Positions 22,793-33,226 of a stretch of DNA of 64,000 bases are shown here, one piece after another. The stretch lies in the NCBI GenBank assembly GCA_010015675.1, contig ML977005.1, positions 369,793 through 433,792 of the forward strand. The letters are read 5' to 3'. The notes below the pieces were generated by a model. That model worked only from the letters and a program-made list of their open reading frames with translations, did not search any database and had not been told where the DNA came from. Positions within the stretch are counted from its first letter, which is position 1; every line of letters starts with the position of its first letter. Source of the DNA: Byssothecium circinans. Its lineage: Eukaryota; Ascomycota; Dothideomycetes; Pleosporales; Massarinaceae. Made by a program: the position numbers and the translations under genes.

Positions 22793-24688
22793 TCAAGCAC
22801 TTCGTCCCGGCCAAGCGTCAACCAAACCCTCCCAAATCTCAACATCACCAAACTCAACTCCACTCTCACCAGCACCCTCAACAAAGGCTCCCACATCCCT
22901 ACTATCCTCCCACCAACTCCAGATCCACGTACTAAGCGCAAACCTCCCGTTAGCATGGACCTCCACCACTCCACCATCAACCACAACCGTAAGCTCCAGA
23001 GCCTCGATACTCGTCCCATTACTTCCATTCGGCACGTCAAAGAGACGCAGCTTGCCAACTTCAGGATCGGTGGGGATGCCCGGTGTTGTGGATGCAGCGG
23101 CTGAGCTGTTCGATCGATCGATGATGAGGCTTTCGTTGGAGAATTGGTAGTATATCGTCGTTGATTCGTGGGCGCCGGAGAGGATTTTGAGACCGGCCTT
23201 GAGGTTTGTGTTGTTACGGGATGAAGACAGGAACGTGAGTGTTGTTGTAAGGACATAGTGTTTAGAAGACGGACTTCGATCAAGCGCCTTGCTCTCCGAG
23301 AATGTTCCTCCGGCCTGCGTGAATTGACTCGTACCATTACTCTTGAACGCCGCTACGGTCTCGCGAGCAATCTCCTGGTGTAGAGTAACTAATGTAAGCG
23401 TCCCGTTGCCATGTTCAGTCTCGATTCTCCACGATCCTTTCTCACGTGAAAGCTCATTGTCGACAACGTCGATGTATCCCACACTCAGCTCCCTGGGCAG
23501 AAGCAGCGACCCTGACCAATTCTGCTGCTGTGTCGGAAAGGCAAGCGTGCCATAGAAATTGCCAGTCAACCAAAGATACGTGATGAACCGATCTGGTGCC
23601 CCACTGTTCTGACCGGGAGCAGAAGAAGCACGAAGTTCCTTCCCAGCAGCTGCATATGCCGAGCGTCCCCAATCGAGAAAGCCCGCCATAGTGGGTCTGA
23701 ATTCGAGGTTCCCGTCTTTTGAAATATTTTGGGTGCCTGCGACCCAAAGCATGTCTCTTTCATCACTGACTTGCGGAACGATGGGCGCGTAGCTCCATTC
23801 CCCGCCTATCGTTGCAAAGATCTCGCCGTGAGGGTTATAGCCCTCTGAGTCCAGTGTAAACAGGTTGCCGACTTCGAAGTTGAACCCCCAGCGACCAGCC
23901 CAGCCTTCTTCAGTCCAGGTACTGTTTGCAGGTTCATGCCACCACTGCCCCAGATACTCCCACGTCTGGAATTCGGGATCTTGCTCGTATTGGCGGTAGA
24001 GGAAGATACTCGGTCCTTCGCTATGGACACCGCCAGAGATGATCGTGTACCATGTTCCGTTGGCACTTTTGAGGACGTCGTCGAAGATGGGGTTTTGGAA
24101 GACGTATGGATCGCGGAAACCAGTGACGTTTAGCGCAAAAGGTGGGCTCGGAATGACTGGGCCGTGCTCTAGCTTTGTGAAATTACGGCCGCCGTCTGTG
24201 GCCATGGCAAGAGATTGCGTTTCGCTCCCTTTCGTGTATTTGATGGTCCATTGAATGGGAAGGTAGCTGACACTCGTATACAGAAGAGTCGGCGTTCCGT
24301 TGATTCCTTGCTCGATCACGCTGCCGTCGAATACTGCCAGGTGGTCATTTATACCGCCTGCACGGATAAATGGTTCCGAATTGGGGTTCACATCCTCATA
24401 TGTCACGAGATCCGAGGTTGTTGCTCCGGAAGCGCCTTCATGGAGATAGCCGACATGGAAGAGGCCAGTTGCGGGATCAGTGTAGTGCATGCATGGATCT
24501 CCAATGGCACCGTAGGTAGGAAGTACGTGAGCTTTCGGCCGCCATGTATCGTAGAGAGAGCTGTTTGACAGTGTCGACAGGTTTGGAGGGGCGGAGTTGT
24601 AGTCGGGCGGACTTAGGCGAGCCGTGAGTGGATCCACCGCCAAAACGGCTATCGTGAAGTACACTGTCGAACTAATTGTGCGTCTCAT
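22793..24688 (-). CDS. Secreted GH32 enzyme (beta-fructosidase type), atypical motif
   Basis: A single exon encodes 631 aa with a signal peptide at about 1-23 and many N-glycosylation sites. The five-bladed propeller shows the RDP motif in GFRDPYVF (about 192-194) and a Glu in FEVGNLF (about 272) at the acid/base position. The usual WMNDPNG nucleophile motif is replaced by IGDPCMHYTDP near residue 62; the Asp is kept. A beta-sandwich follows (about 430-620). GH32 enzymes cleave or transfer fructose from sucrose, inulin or levan. This variant is shared by a subgroup of fungal proteins whose substrate I do not know. A TATA-like TATAAATATC lies at 24741-24750. The gene is GH32 with high confidence; its specificity is open. 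Confidence 0.88.
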   Translation of the reverse strand: MRRTISSTVYFTIAVLAVDPLTARLSPPDYNSAPPNLSTLSNSSLYDTWRPKAHVLPTYGAIGDPCMHYTDPATGLFHVGYLHEGASGATTSDLVTYEDVNPNSEPFIRAGGINDHLAVFDGSVIEQGINGTPTLLYTSVSYLPIQWTIKYTKGSETQSLAMATDGGRNFTKLEHGPVIPSPPFALNVTGFRDPYVFQNPIFDDVLKSANGTWYTIISGGVHSEGPSIFLYRQYEQDPEFQTWEYLGQWWHEPANSTWTEEGWAGRWGFNFEVGNLFTLDSEGYNPHGEIFATIGGEWSYAPIVPQVSDERDMLWVAGTQNISKDGNLEFRPTMAGFLDWGRSAYAAAGKELRASSAPGQNSGAPDRFITYLWLTGNFYGTLAFPTQQQNWSGSLLLPRELSVGYIDVVDNELSREKGSWRIETEHGNGTLTLVTLHQEIARETVAAFKSNGTSQFTQAGGTFSESKALDRSPSSKHYVLTTTLTFLSSSRNNTNLKAGLKILSGAHESTTIYYQFSNESLIIDRSNSSAAASTTPGIPTDPEVGKLRLFDVPNGSNGTSIEALELTVVVDGGVVEVHANGRFALSTWIWSWWEDSRDVGAFVEGAGESGVEFGDVEIWEGLVDAWPGRSA

Positions 24689-25119
24689 CGTGAAGGACGT
24701 GGAAAGGAATTTCGAGATTTGCCTGCCGAGGAGCGAGAGGATATTTATATTTACAACACTTCGACACCTTACCGGCCGATGTTTTTCTTGTGCGGGAAAT
24801 TTGTCGCGCTGATTTCCGCATGATCTGATGTCATGTCGGCCCGTACAGATGTATAATAGTAGCGCGCTTGTCTCAATAAGTACGGGCCAAGACTACTCTG
24901 GTTGATCGTCGAATCATTGTACCAAGCCGTACGAAATTCCCGACATCACTTGAAAAGTCATGTATTAATGAGTGTCGTGAGTCGATATAGGAACCACGCT
25001 ACTCAACTTGAATAAGGAATCCTCCAAGTCCAGTCTGCCGCCATAACTTTCAAACCTGAACACCATCGCCTGTAAATACAGCAAGGATCAATTGCGACCA
25101 CCGTTAAAATATACAGTGG
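24689..25119. promoter_or_regulatory. Upstream region of the GH32 gene
   Basis: A TATA-like element at 24741-24750 lies about 55 bp upstream of the GH32 start on the minus strand. No gene is visible. The far end is the 3' flank of the HET gene. Confidence 0.45.
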
Positions 25120-27171
25120 CTAGACTAACTCAACAACTTTATCCCCAAAAGCTTGAATGAGCCCTTCCGGGGATACGTTGTATAAGTACAAGACGCCAAT
25201 TCTTTCATACAATTCGCGGTTGACATTCTCCTTTTGGCGCAACAACAGTCCTTGGGTGAGGGACTTTAACTCATTATTATTCGAAGGAATCCATACTGAA
25301 GATATGGAGAGGAAGAACAAGGATCGCAGGTCGACCGCCTGTAGAGTGGGGTCATCCAAGAACGCACGGACTGAAATACGACCATGTTGGGCATTTGCGG
25401 GCAATAGCGGGGGGTCTTCCAGGTCAACGCATTTCAACTCGGCAATGTAGGGCATCTTGAAGGGCATCAATGGGCCTCGTAAAACCAAACAGGCGTCGTC
25501 CAAGCGACCGTATGGATTGGTGGGATCAGTCAGCGTGACTTCGGCTTTTACAACTTCCGGCACAAGGCGACCGTAAAAAATTGGAACCATTCTAACAGCG
25601 CAATCCATTTTGGCCCAGCTCCAAGTAGGGCACCGGTAGGTGTTGTTTGTGGCTGATGATGTGCTTTTGTGAGCATTTCCCCGTCTTTCACCCCAATCCT
25701 TCGTCCAAATAAGTGAAGGAAGAAGAGTACTTTTAAAAAACCCCGCAATGTAGTGGTCCTGTAAATACTGCCCAAAGTGCTCAGCGACGCCTGCAAAAGC
25801 CGGTAACTTATCGACGTGAGGAAAAGTGAGCTCACGACGGGTGTATTGGTTCACTAATTCCGCATACTGCGCTATCCACAGCCCACCCCCATTTTTGATA
25901 GAGTCTTCGTTTGGTAGTCTGGTTTTTGGTACCCACCACGTCCCACGATAAGTTTGGTCAAGTCCGACTGGATAAGACTCGCACACTCCACATGATTCCA
26001 AACACTCCCAGTGTACCTGATCAGAGTAAAAATGAATTACTCTTGGCGAAAGAAGCCGTTCTTGGAACACCCATCCACGGCGGTTGAGGGGCAAGTCCTG
26101 GAACAGGTGGTTCTCAGGAGGGTAAGAAACGAATAGGTAGGGCTTTTGAGGAAAACCACAGCGCTTGGAATAGGATACCTCCTTATGTTTGATTGGCCAC
26201 AGGACAACTACCGGTTTAATTAGGTCTGATTCACGGCGTACGAGAAAGCCCCCTTGCGCGTCCGCAGCGCAGCTTGCTGCAATGTTGACAATGCAATTGG
26301 AATATATTCTCCTCATCTCGGTTACATGAAAATGCCAATCCGCGTCGCTACCGTCGCCAGATTGAAGGATGCAGAGACTGTCGATCCAAAGATATCGTAT
26401 TTGCATGTTTTGGCACAACACTATGGCATCCTGGAAGTTCTGTGGCAAATCATGCATGCTTATTCCAATCGAGAACTCTTGGATGTTGGCGGTAGTGAGG
26501 GTCAAAAACTCAGGGTTGGGACCCCAGCAATGGCTGAGTGCAGCATAAGATGATGCACCCTCTGGGATGGCGTTACGGTCGATGATTCTCAGGCGAGGGG
26601 ACTCCCCACTGAGGTCGAGAAGCCGAGGGGGGCAATAGAGATGGTCAGAGGGTTGACATTTGCTGTGGCTGCGTACACAGTTTTCAAGCCAACTTTGTGC
26701 AAGATTAGCAACGGGAAGGTCGCTAGTAGATGCAGGATACTCGTATGACGCTGCATGACGCCAACATTGGAGCAAATCGTCATGGAGAAGTTTGAGCTCC
26801 AAGAACCCACTACGCAGCAGCAAAGTCGATGTACTCTGAATTTTCCACTGGATGGTAATAGACCCTCCGGGAGGCTGATCTTTTTCATGAAAGTCGATCG
26901 TGCTCTTACAATGACTGATCGCGTCGAGGGATTCATGCTGTTGTAACGCAGCCGAGGCCTCCCGGAAGATAACCACGCATATTGGGCATCTGCGTTGTGC
27001 CGCTACTCTCAGGCTATGGAGGTCCGGGTGATGAACTCGTTTCTGTCCGTGTTGTTCTGAGTTGGAAGCATCGATGCATTGCTCACAAAGAGCATCGTTA
27101 ACGACGAGTTTGCGCAGCTCCGGGGTCATTTCCAGCCCATCCGTTTCCGCTGGAGCAGAAGTCGTACCCAT
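25120..27171 (-). CDS. HET-domain (heterokaryon incompatibility) protein
   Basis: A single exon encodes 683 aa. The HET domain begins at about residue 209 with SYAALSHCWG, continues through LPQNFQDAI and YLWIDSLCILQ, and ends near the SNCIVNIAAS block at about 300. A further conserved block (RGWVFQERLLSPRVIHF) follows at about 370-390. HET domains are related to TIR domains and trigger cell death after non-self recognition during hyphal fusion. The N-terminus has two CxxC pairs (Cys29/32 and Cys62/65) that could bind zinc, seen in many proteins of this group. No NACHT or repeat domain is attached, so the trigger is unknown. The frame is intact, with no stops. Confidence 0.92.
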   Translation of the reverse strand: MGTTSAPAETDGLEMTPELRKLVVNDALCEQCIDASNSEQHGQKRVHHPDLHSLRVAAQRRCPICVVIFREASAALQQHESLDAISHCKSTIDFHEKDQPPGGSITIQWKIQSTSTLLLRSGFLELKLLHDDLLQCWRHAASYEYPASTSDLPVANLAQSWLENCVRSHSKCQPSDHLYCPPRLLDLSGESPRLRIIDRNAIPEGASSYAALSHCWGPNPEFLTLTTANIQEFSIGISMHDLPQNFQDAIVLCQNMQIRYLWIDSLCILQSGDGSDADWHFHVTEMRRIYSNCIVNIAASCAADAQGGFLVRRESDLIKPVVVLWPIKHKEVSYSKRCGFPQKPYLFVSYPPENHLFQDLPLNRRGWVFQERLLSPRVIHFYSDQVHWECLESCGVCESYPVGLDQTYRGTWWVPKTRLPNEDSIKNGGGLWIAQYAELVNQYTRRELTFPHVDKLPAFAGVAEHFGQYLQDHYIAGFFKSTLLPSLIWTKDWGERRGNAHKSTSSATNNTYRCPTWSWAKMDCAVRMVPIFYGRLVPEVVKAEVTLTDPTNPYGRLDDACLVLRGPLMPFKMPYIAELKCVDLEDPPLLPANAQHGRISVRAFLDDPTLQAVDLRSLFFLSISSVWIPSNNNELKSLTQGLLLRQKENVNRELYERIGVLYLYNVSPEGLIQAFGDKVVELV

Positions 27172-28147
27172 GGTGCAGATAAATGACAGGTGAGAGGATC
27201 CTGGGTTAAAGACGAGCGATAGAATAGCGAAGTTGTTGGCGATATTTCAGGTGAAGAGCAATCATGCTAGGTTATATGTATGCGATGCGACAGTTGCCAT
27301 GCCTCAGCCTTGGGGCTATATGTATTAGGCAGCAGCGGGCTTGATCGTATATGCGTGAACTGCACCAATCTCGAGTGTTCGGCTAAAGACATAGCCACGG
27401 CGAGAATATGCGCGTTGAATTCCAACATGTAAAAGACAGGTGAGATGAGGGTCGGCGTCTCGAGTGTCTGTGGGGAAAGCGCTCCGAAGCGCCAGGCAGT
27501 CACGTGGCCGCGTATTCCCGAATCCCATCCGACTCGCTGCAACCCCGAATATCAAGACATGGAGTCCAGATATTCGATCTCCTGACTTACGAATACAAAT
27601 AATATATCTTGATTGCTTTCATCGCATCGTCATCACAGAAAGTTGTTTCGCACTCCATGCCAGCCACACTAAGCCCAGCCTCGTTCTATCCGATTCCCAA
27701 CCACCATCACCCGCCAACCACCCCGCGCACGCCCCACCATACCTCTACAAAAGTAGAGCCCCAAGCCGCATTCCGCATGCGTTCTACATTACACACGAAT
27801 TGTACGCTTGCATATCGCCGCCGAATATTTTTCAGGACCGAAGTTTTTGAGACCAAGTTTCGTTGTTATTGATCATCCCAAGGTTGCTCCGACGACGTCT
27901 AGCTGAGTTTGAGCTTTGACCGCGACGTGTGCTGGCAACTGTACCACAACGAGCACTATTCTTGAACTACACGTCTAAGACGAAGATATTGGAGGGTTGA
28001 AAGGTGTGCGCAACTTCGACAAACTTCGTTCGAAACAATTGCTAATATTTGTCAAGAATTCCACACCAGCCTCGCTCGCAGCTCCACCGCGACGTCGAAC
28101 TCAAACTCCACCCTCCCACTTCTACCGAGAAACGAGCAACCGCCAAG
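27172..28147. other. Divergent intergenic region
   Basis: This region separates the HET gene (minus) from a small membrane-peptide ORF (plus). A 128-codon frame at 27464-27850 has a biased composition (Pro, His, Ser) and no domain, so it is not called. The 150 bp before 28148 look like a C/A-rich leader. Confidence 0.45.
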
Positions 28148-28291
28148 ATGAAGCGTAACGTTGTCATCTTCCTCATCATCCTGATCCTCTTCATCCTCAT
28201 CGCCCTTATCGCATACGCAATCTACTACGTACAAACACGGATGGGGGTCGGCGGCTCAGGCTCGTCTGTGACGGAGACGTCGGAAGTATAG
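28148..28291 (+). CDS. 47-aa single-pass membrane peptide
   Basis: The ATG at 28148 has a good context (CCAAGATG) and is the first ATG of its frame. The peptide starts MKRN, then has one long Ile/Leu-rich membrane helix (about residues 5-28), then a short tail with Gly/Ser and an acidic end. The positive N-terminus followed by a helix could be a signal anchor. No family is recognised. A 5' leader and flanking regions free of other genes suggest a real small gene, but the length alone makes it uncertain. Confidence 0.5.
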   Translation: MKRNVVIFLIILILFILIALIAYAIYYVQTRMGVGGSGSSVTETSEV

Positions 28292-29022
28292 CCGCTGCTG
28301 CTTTTGCCTGCTTTCAAATCTCTACACCGAAGCAAGCACGGCTTGCCTATACAAAATTGGGGATGCTGGATATACGACGATGGACGCGACATGGAACGGC
28401 ATATGGGACGGCGTTTGGGATGGACTTTTTTTTTGGATGGACGACATTGATAGTGTAATGGTTGAACGAGTGCTTTCGCAACATAACAGCGCTTTTGGAT
28501 ACCCTCGACGTATTGCTACGATCGATTTGGACTCTTGTATATAGTGTGTATCTCGTATCGATCGAGATGAATGAACAAACATCTTTCTTCAAACCGCTCG
28601 TCTGTTTTAGGGGAGGGTGGTGACTTGAGTTGGGACGGCCACTGGCAAAAGGTATAAAGTGTGAAATGTGAAAATAGAACGGCATCGGCGCTTCTTCAGC
28701 CGAGGCGTTGGATTGTTTCCGAAGTGGATACCTCCAGATTGCCTAGCATCGAACGATCGGCGCAGCTTCATCCTTCACTGACCTCAGTGTGTGACCCCAA
28801 AGCTGTCATTGAGGATTAACAGCAGATGGCTGTTTCTTGAATAATCCTCTGTACAGCTCTGCCAGGGTTTTCATCCTGAGCCAAAGCAGACTCGCTCGAC
28901 CGTTTGTTCGATAATGCCACATCTAAAACGGTCGAGTCGGTGTTCCGAAGCGCTGCGCTTAAGCTTAGACCAATATCCTCCTTCCGCAGCATTCTTGCTT
29001 TCCCGACTCCATCACCACGAGA
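28292..29022. other. Intergenic region, no gene seen
   Basis: Between the small ORF and the Zn2Cys6 gene, both on the plus strand. Short frames on the minus strand show no domain. The left half probably holds the small gene's 3' untranslated part. Confidence 0.45.
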
Positions 29023-31329
29023 ATGAACGCGCAGTCGCCCGCTACGAGGGCTGGCGAGGACGGCGGGAACTCGCCGAAACGCAAAAAGGTGCGCTCGAAA
29101 TATGCACCTAAGGCTTGGTGAGTGTGTGCCTGGAGAGATGCATCGAAGCTCATTCCGACCGTTCCGTGCTCTAACGTCAATCACAGCGTGTCGTGTCGTC
29201 GCTCCAAACTCAAGGTATACCATCTCAACTAGCGTTTGATATTGAGTTGATGACTGACTAGTACAGTGCTCTGGAGAAAACCCCTGCCAACGTTGCACCG
29301 AGAACGGGAAACGCTGCTTCTATTCTGAAGACCAGACGGCCGCCGAAGCACTCCAAAACCTCAGCCGACCGACCCCCGCGCAAGCGCCCCTCTCGGCACT
29401 TGGGACCAATGGCAACGGACTGAATCGGAGAAACATACTGCCACGCCATGAAATCATCGAACGGAGGGCTAGCGATGCCAGCGTGCTCGGCTTGTCCATG
29501 GAGGCGCGCATGGCTCGTATCGAAGGCATGATGGAGACGCTGGTACAGGAGCGAGGCTCGACCATCACCCCCAGGATGAGCATGGAGCGTGAGGAAGCCG
29601 TCAGCGACGGCATGCAGAGCGATGTGACCATGCTTGGCTTGGGGGAGCCATTCTTCCCCAGCTTCGTCCACAACAGACACGCGAGCTTCAAGAACGAGTC
29701 ACCTGAAAGGGCACGGCAAGCTCTCAGCGGCGCCGAGTCGCCGGCCACCATCTGTGTGGGGACAAGGACCTTTCCCTTTGCGAATCCAACCGAGTATCAG
29801 AGAAGTGTGGATTTCTTCTTTGCCGACCTCAGCCACTACTATCCATGCGTCAACGAAGCCGAGTTCCGGTTACGGAGTGAGAAGATGCTGGCAGGTCGAT
29901 CAATCCAGGCAACGGATGTCTGCTTTTTAGCGTTGAACTACCTAATATTCGCATGCGCAGAGATCGCGCAGAGCACACAAAGTAACGTTCATTCCAAGCC
30001 TTCTGGATGGCATTGGTTTCGGGTGGCTGATAAACTCGTTGGCAAAAAGGTACTAGGTGGACAAGGCGACATGAGTTTGATACAATACCTTATCCTCAGA
30101 GTATGACATTTCTCACATTCTGCCAGATCATGACTAACGAGGATAGTCCGCCTATCTTATTTCTGCCGACGAAGCAAATGCCGCACATAACGCAATTACC
30201 TTAGCATGCAGACTATGCTTCCAGTCCGGACTACACCAACAGTCATCCTGGAGAAACCACACTCCCTTCGAGATACACATGCGTCAACGCATCTTCTGGA
30301 CAGCTTACTGCTTCGACCGAAGAATATCGCTGAGCTGCGGCCGTCCATACTGCATTCGTGAATCAGACATCGACATGGAGCAAGCTGCATATCTCTGTGA
30401 CAGGGCAAGTCAACCCTTGCAATCTGCTGCGGCAAGCTAACTTGACCTAGGACGTGAATCCTGACCATCCCCTTCCGGAGCCCGATGTATACCGATCATC
30501 CATGGTGTTCCTCAATTCAATGGTCTGCTGGGGTCGACTCGCAGCAGACGTCTGGGACGGCCATTTCGCAGCAACGATACTGAAGCGAGGCATCGAAGGA
30601 GAGAACGCGCTACTCCTCGATGCCCGCATCAGGCAATGGATCGACGATGTACTACCTACGATTCCCCTCCTACCACCAGATGCTTCCGACCTCTCACCCG
30701 AGCTGCGACAACTCCGCCAGCATACCCTCATCCACACACGACTGAGCCAACTCCGACTACTCCTCTTCCGCCAAGCCATGCTCTCGCTCCGCTACGACAG
30801 TGAGCGTGGACGCCTCTGCGGCGACCTCGCCCTCGACATCGTCGAGAGAATTCAAAAACACACCGCCGAGCCCAACCACCCCAGCTCCTTCCGCTTCTCC
30901 ATGGCAAGCAGTCTCGCAAGCGCCTTCCTCGTCCTCTGCACCCTCCTCGTCCGCGACCTCTCGCCCCTCGGCCTCCAGGAAAACGTAAAGATGTACTTCG
31001 ACGGCTTCCAGAAAGCGCGCAAGATGTTATTCGATCTCTGTTCGCATTTCACGCTCGCCCAGCGCACCTTAGATGACTTCAAAGGTGTTATTCCTACCGT
31101 GCTGGCGGTGGCGAAACAGCAGCAGCTCGGGCAGCCGTTTCCGCAGCATCTGGTGCCGTCGGGGATTAGGGACGCGCTGCCGTATTCGCTGGTGGATTTT
31201 TCGCTGCAGGCCAGGGGTGGCGATGTTGTTGTTGTGGATCCGGAATTGGAGATGGGTGGGGAGGAGAGGGAGCCGTGGGAGTTTGAGGTTGGGGGGGTGA
31301 GGGGGAGGTATGGCGTTCCTTGGCTCTGA
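29023..31329 (+). CDS. Zn2Cys6 transcription factor with fungal-specific TF domain
   Basis: Five exons, 29023-29117, 29186-29213, 29267-30100, 30147-30404 and 30451-31329, join in phase to 697 aa. The zinc cluster spans three exons: ACVSCRRSKLK, then CSGENPCQRC, then a sixth Cys in ENGKRC. It is preceded by a basic stretch (PKRKKVRSK). The middle homology region starts near FFFADLSHYYPCVNE and continues through RIFWTAYCFDRRISLSCGRP. Such proteins bind CGG-containing sites, usually as dimers, and control carbon use, secondary metabolism or stress genes; the target is unknown. The last intron has a GC-AG boundary (AGG|GCAAGT). No GT donor nearby keeps the frame. The coding strand flips from C-rich to G-rich near 31065. 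Confidence 0.9.
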
Positions 31330-33226
31330 GGTTGGGGGGGAGGGGGGGGGGGTTGTGGGGCGTGTGGGGTGTGGAGTGGGTTTGCCTTGACATACGGGCA
31401 GTGTGTCGAGCGTGTGGATGAAAGCTTTCTTTTCTCCATGGTTTGCGAAGCGGCCGAGTGGTCGTCTGGTCCGCTGGTACTGTCCGTAATGGGAGCTTTG
31501 GGGTTTCGTGTTTCATGTTTCATGGCGTGTACGCGTGTGTACGTGTGTGTGTGGCGTGTATATCTCGCTGTTTCTGTTTCTATTTCTCTGTCGTCATTGA
31601 TATTGATATACCCCCTCCGCAGCATAATATTTATCTTTTTATCTGTTTTATTGTTTGTTTCCTTTCTTTGGGGTTTGTTTGTTTGTCTCTTTGGGGTTTG
31701 TTTGTTTGTCTCTTTGGGGTTTGTTTGTTTGTCTCTTTGGGGTTTGTTTGTTTGTCTCTTTGGGGTTTGGGCATTTGGGGTGGTGGAGAGATGGGTGGAG
31801 GGGATGGAGGGGATGGAGTGGACAGGTGGGTGGGCAGGTGGGTGAGGTGGGTGAGGTGGGTGGGATAGGGGCATATGGCGTCTCTTGCGGCTTTTAACAA
31901 CATGGTTCAGAAACGGTTTTGAGACTTTTGAGATTTTTGAGATTTAGCAAAAAGCAAATTAGGAAAGATTGTGATGTTGGGCTTGGTTCTGGTTCTGGTT
32001 GGACCACTGGGTACGTAGTATGCTTGACTCGAATCTCGGAATCGTGAATCGTGAATCGTGAAGCGCGATTGCCGTTGCGGTTGCCGTTGCCGTTGGTGAT
32101 GAACTTGGTGATAAAGTTGGTGAGTGCGAATATACCGTGGTAGAATATAGGTACGTCGGTACTGGTACCGTGTTGGTGCTGGAGATGGAGATGGCATGGT
32201 TGGTTGATGTGACTCGGGGGAGGGGGAGGGAGGCGGTGGAAAGGACAGAAGAGGAAGGGGGAAGGGGAAGGATGGAAGGGAAGGGATGTGGACCTAAGTA
32301 CTCTGGTTGAGACGTCGTTCTTCAGCATAGCATAGCATATTTGAGTATCTGTTGGACAAGAGAAGAGAGAAGAGAAGAAAACAGCTGGCTCCTAGTTATG
32401 TATGGTTATGATTAGGATTATAGTTATGGTTATGGTTAGAATTAATTATACGGATAGTTAACTACTTCAAGGTGCGGTTTCCTGTTCCCTTCCTGTTAAT
32501 AGGATGGAAATATTGCATGTGAATGAATGGCTATGTCCTGTCCTTTCAAGGTACAATATAATTAAAAAATGGATACGGAGGTAACAGAAAGAGAGGGAGG
32601 GAGGGAGAGAGAGAGACTGCCCATCCCGACACTCGAAACTGCCCACCTTACGATCCCCAACATCCCCACCCACCAGCATAATCCAGCCCGGCAAGGCCAA
32701 AAGCACCTAGGCATCGTCAAAACGGCGTATTGCTGTTCCCTGCATATTCTCACACTTGATGTGTCACTAGCCATCATCTCGTTGAGTACCGCTATGTGAC
32801 GAGGAGTTCTCCTGATGCTGATGTCCGGGTTTTGCAAAAGTCGCATTGTCAATCGGCCAGTCAAACCTACCTAGGTAATTGATAATTAAAAAAAGAAGAA
32901 GACAGGGCGACGAAGTGAAGATGGACAAAATTACCATTGACTATCCCGCAAGAGTGATGTCTAAAATACATGAGATTTTCAAAGTTGGACCTCAACTACG
33001 CCATTGTTCAAAAGTAGCGGCACCTTTTACTACGCTAAGTGCTCCGGCTTTTTTGTAGTAGTCCACGTTTTACCACACCAATACCGTGCTGATAAGCGCA
33101 GAAGGTTAGAAAAGAGAAAGAGATGACAAATCCAAACTTCCTCCAAGCCGAGGGGAAGACGGTGATCTGGCATGTGGAGACGCGTTTCTCGGAGACTGGA
33201 GTATCCGTTTCATGTACGAGAACGTA
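31330..33226. other. Tail-to-tail intergenic region rich in simple repeats
   Basis: The zinc-cluster gene (plus) and the HP1 gene (minus) converge here. It contains a G-rich stretch after the stop codon, a 23-bp tandem repeat, and telomere-like TTATGGTTATG words at about 32395-32450. Long frames here are low-complexity products of the repeats, not genes. Confidence 0.55.
31666..31770. repeat. 23-bp tandem repeat
   Basis: CTTTGGGGTTTGTTTGTTTG plus TCT recurs at 31666, 31689, 31712, 31735 and partly at 31758, an exact 23-base period. It lies 340 bp past the transcription-factor stop codon, possibly in its 3' untranslated part. It is likely variable between strains. Confidence 0.85.

Noticed and set aside
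30852..31874. 340-codon minus-strand frame opposite the zinc-cluster gene
   Set aside because: Its left part is antisense to well-supported coding sequence, and its N-terminus is translated tandem repeat.
32395..32450. Telomere-like GGTTATG/GGATTA words
   Set aside because: Irregular and internal, with no TTAGGG array, so not a telomere.
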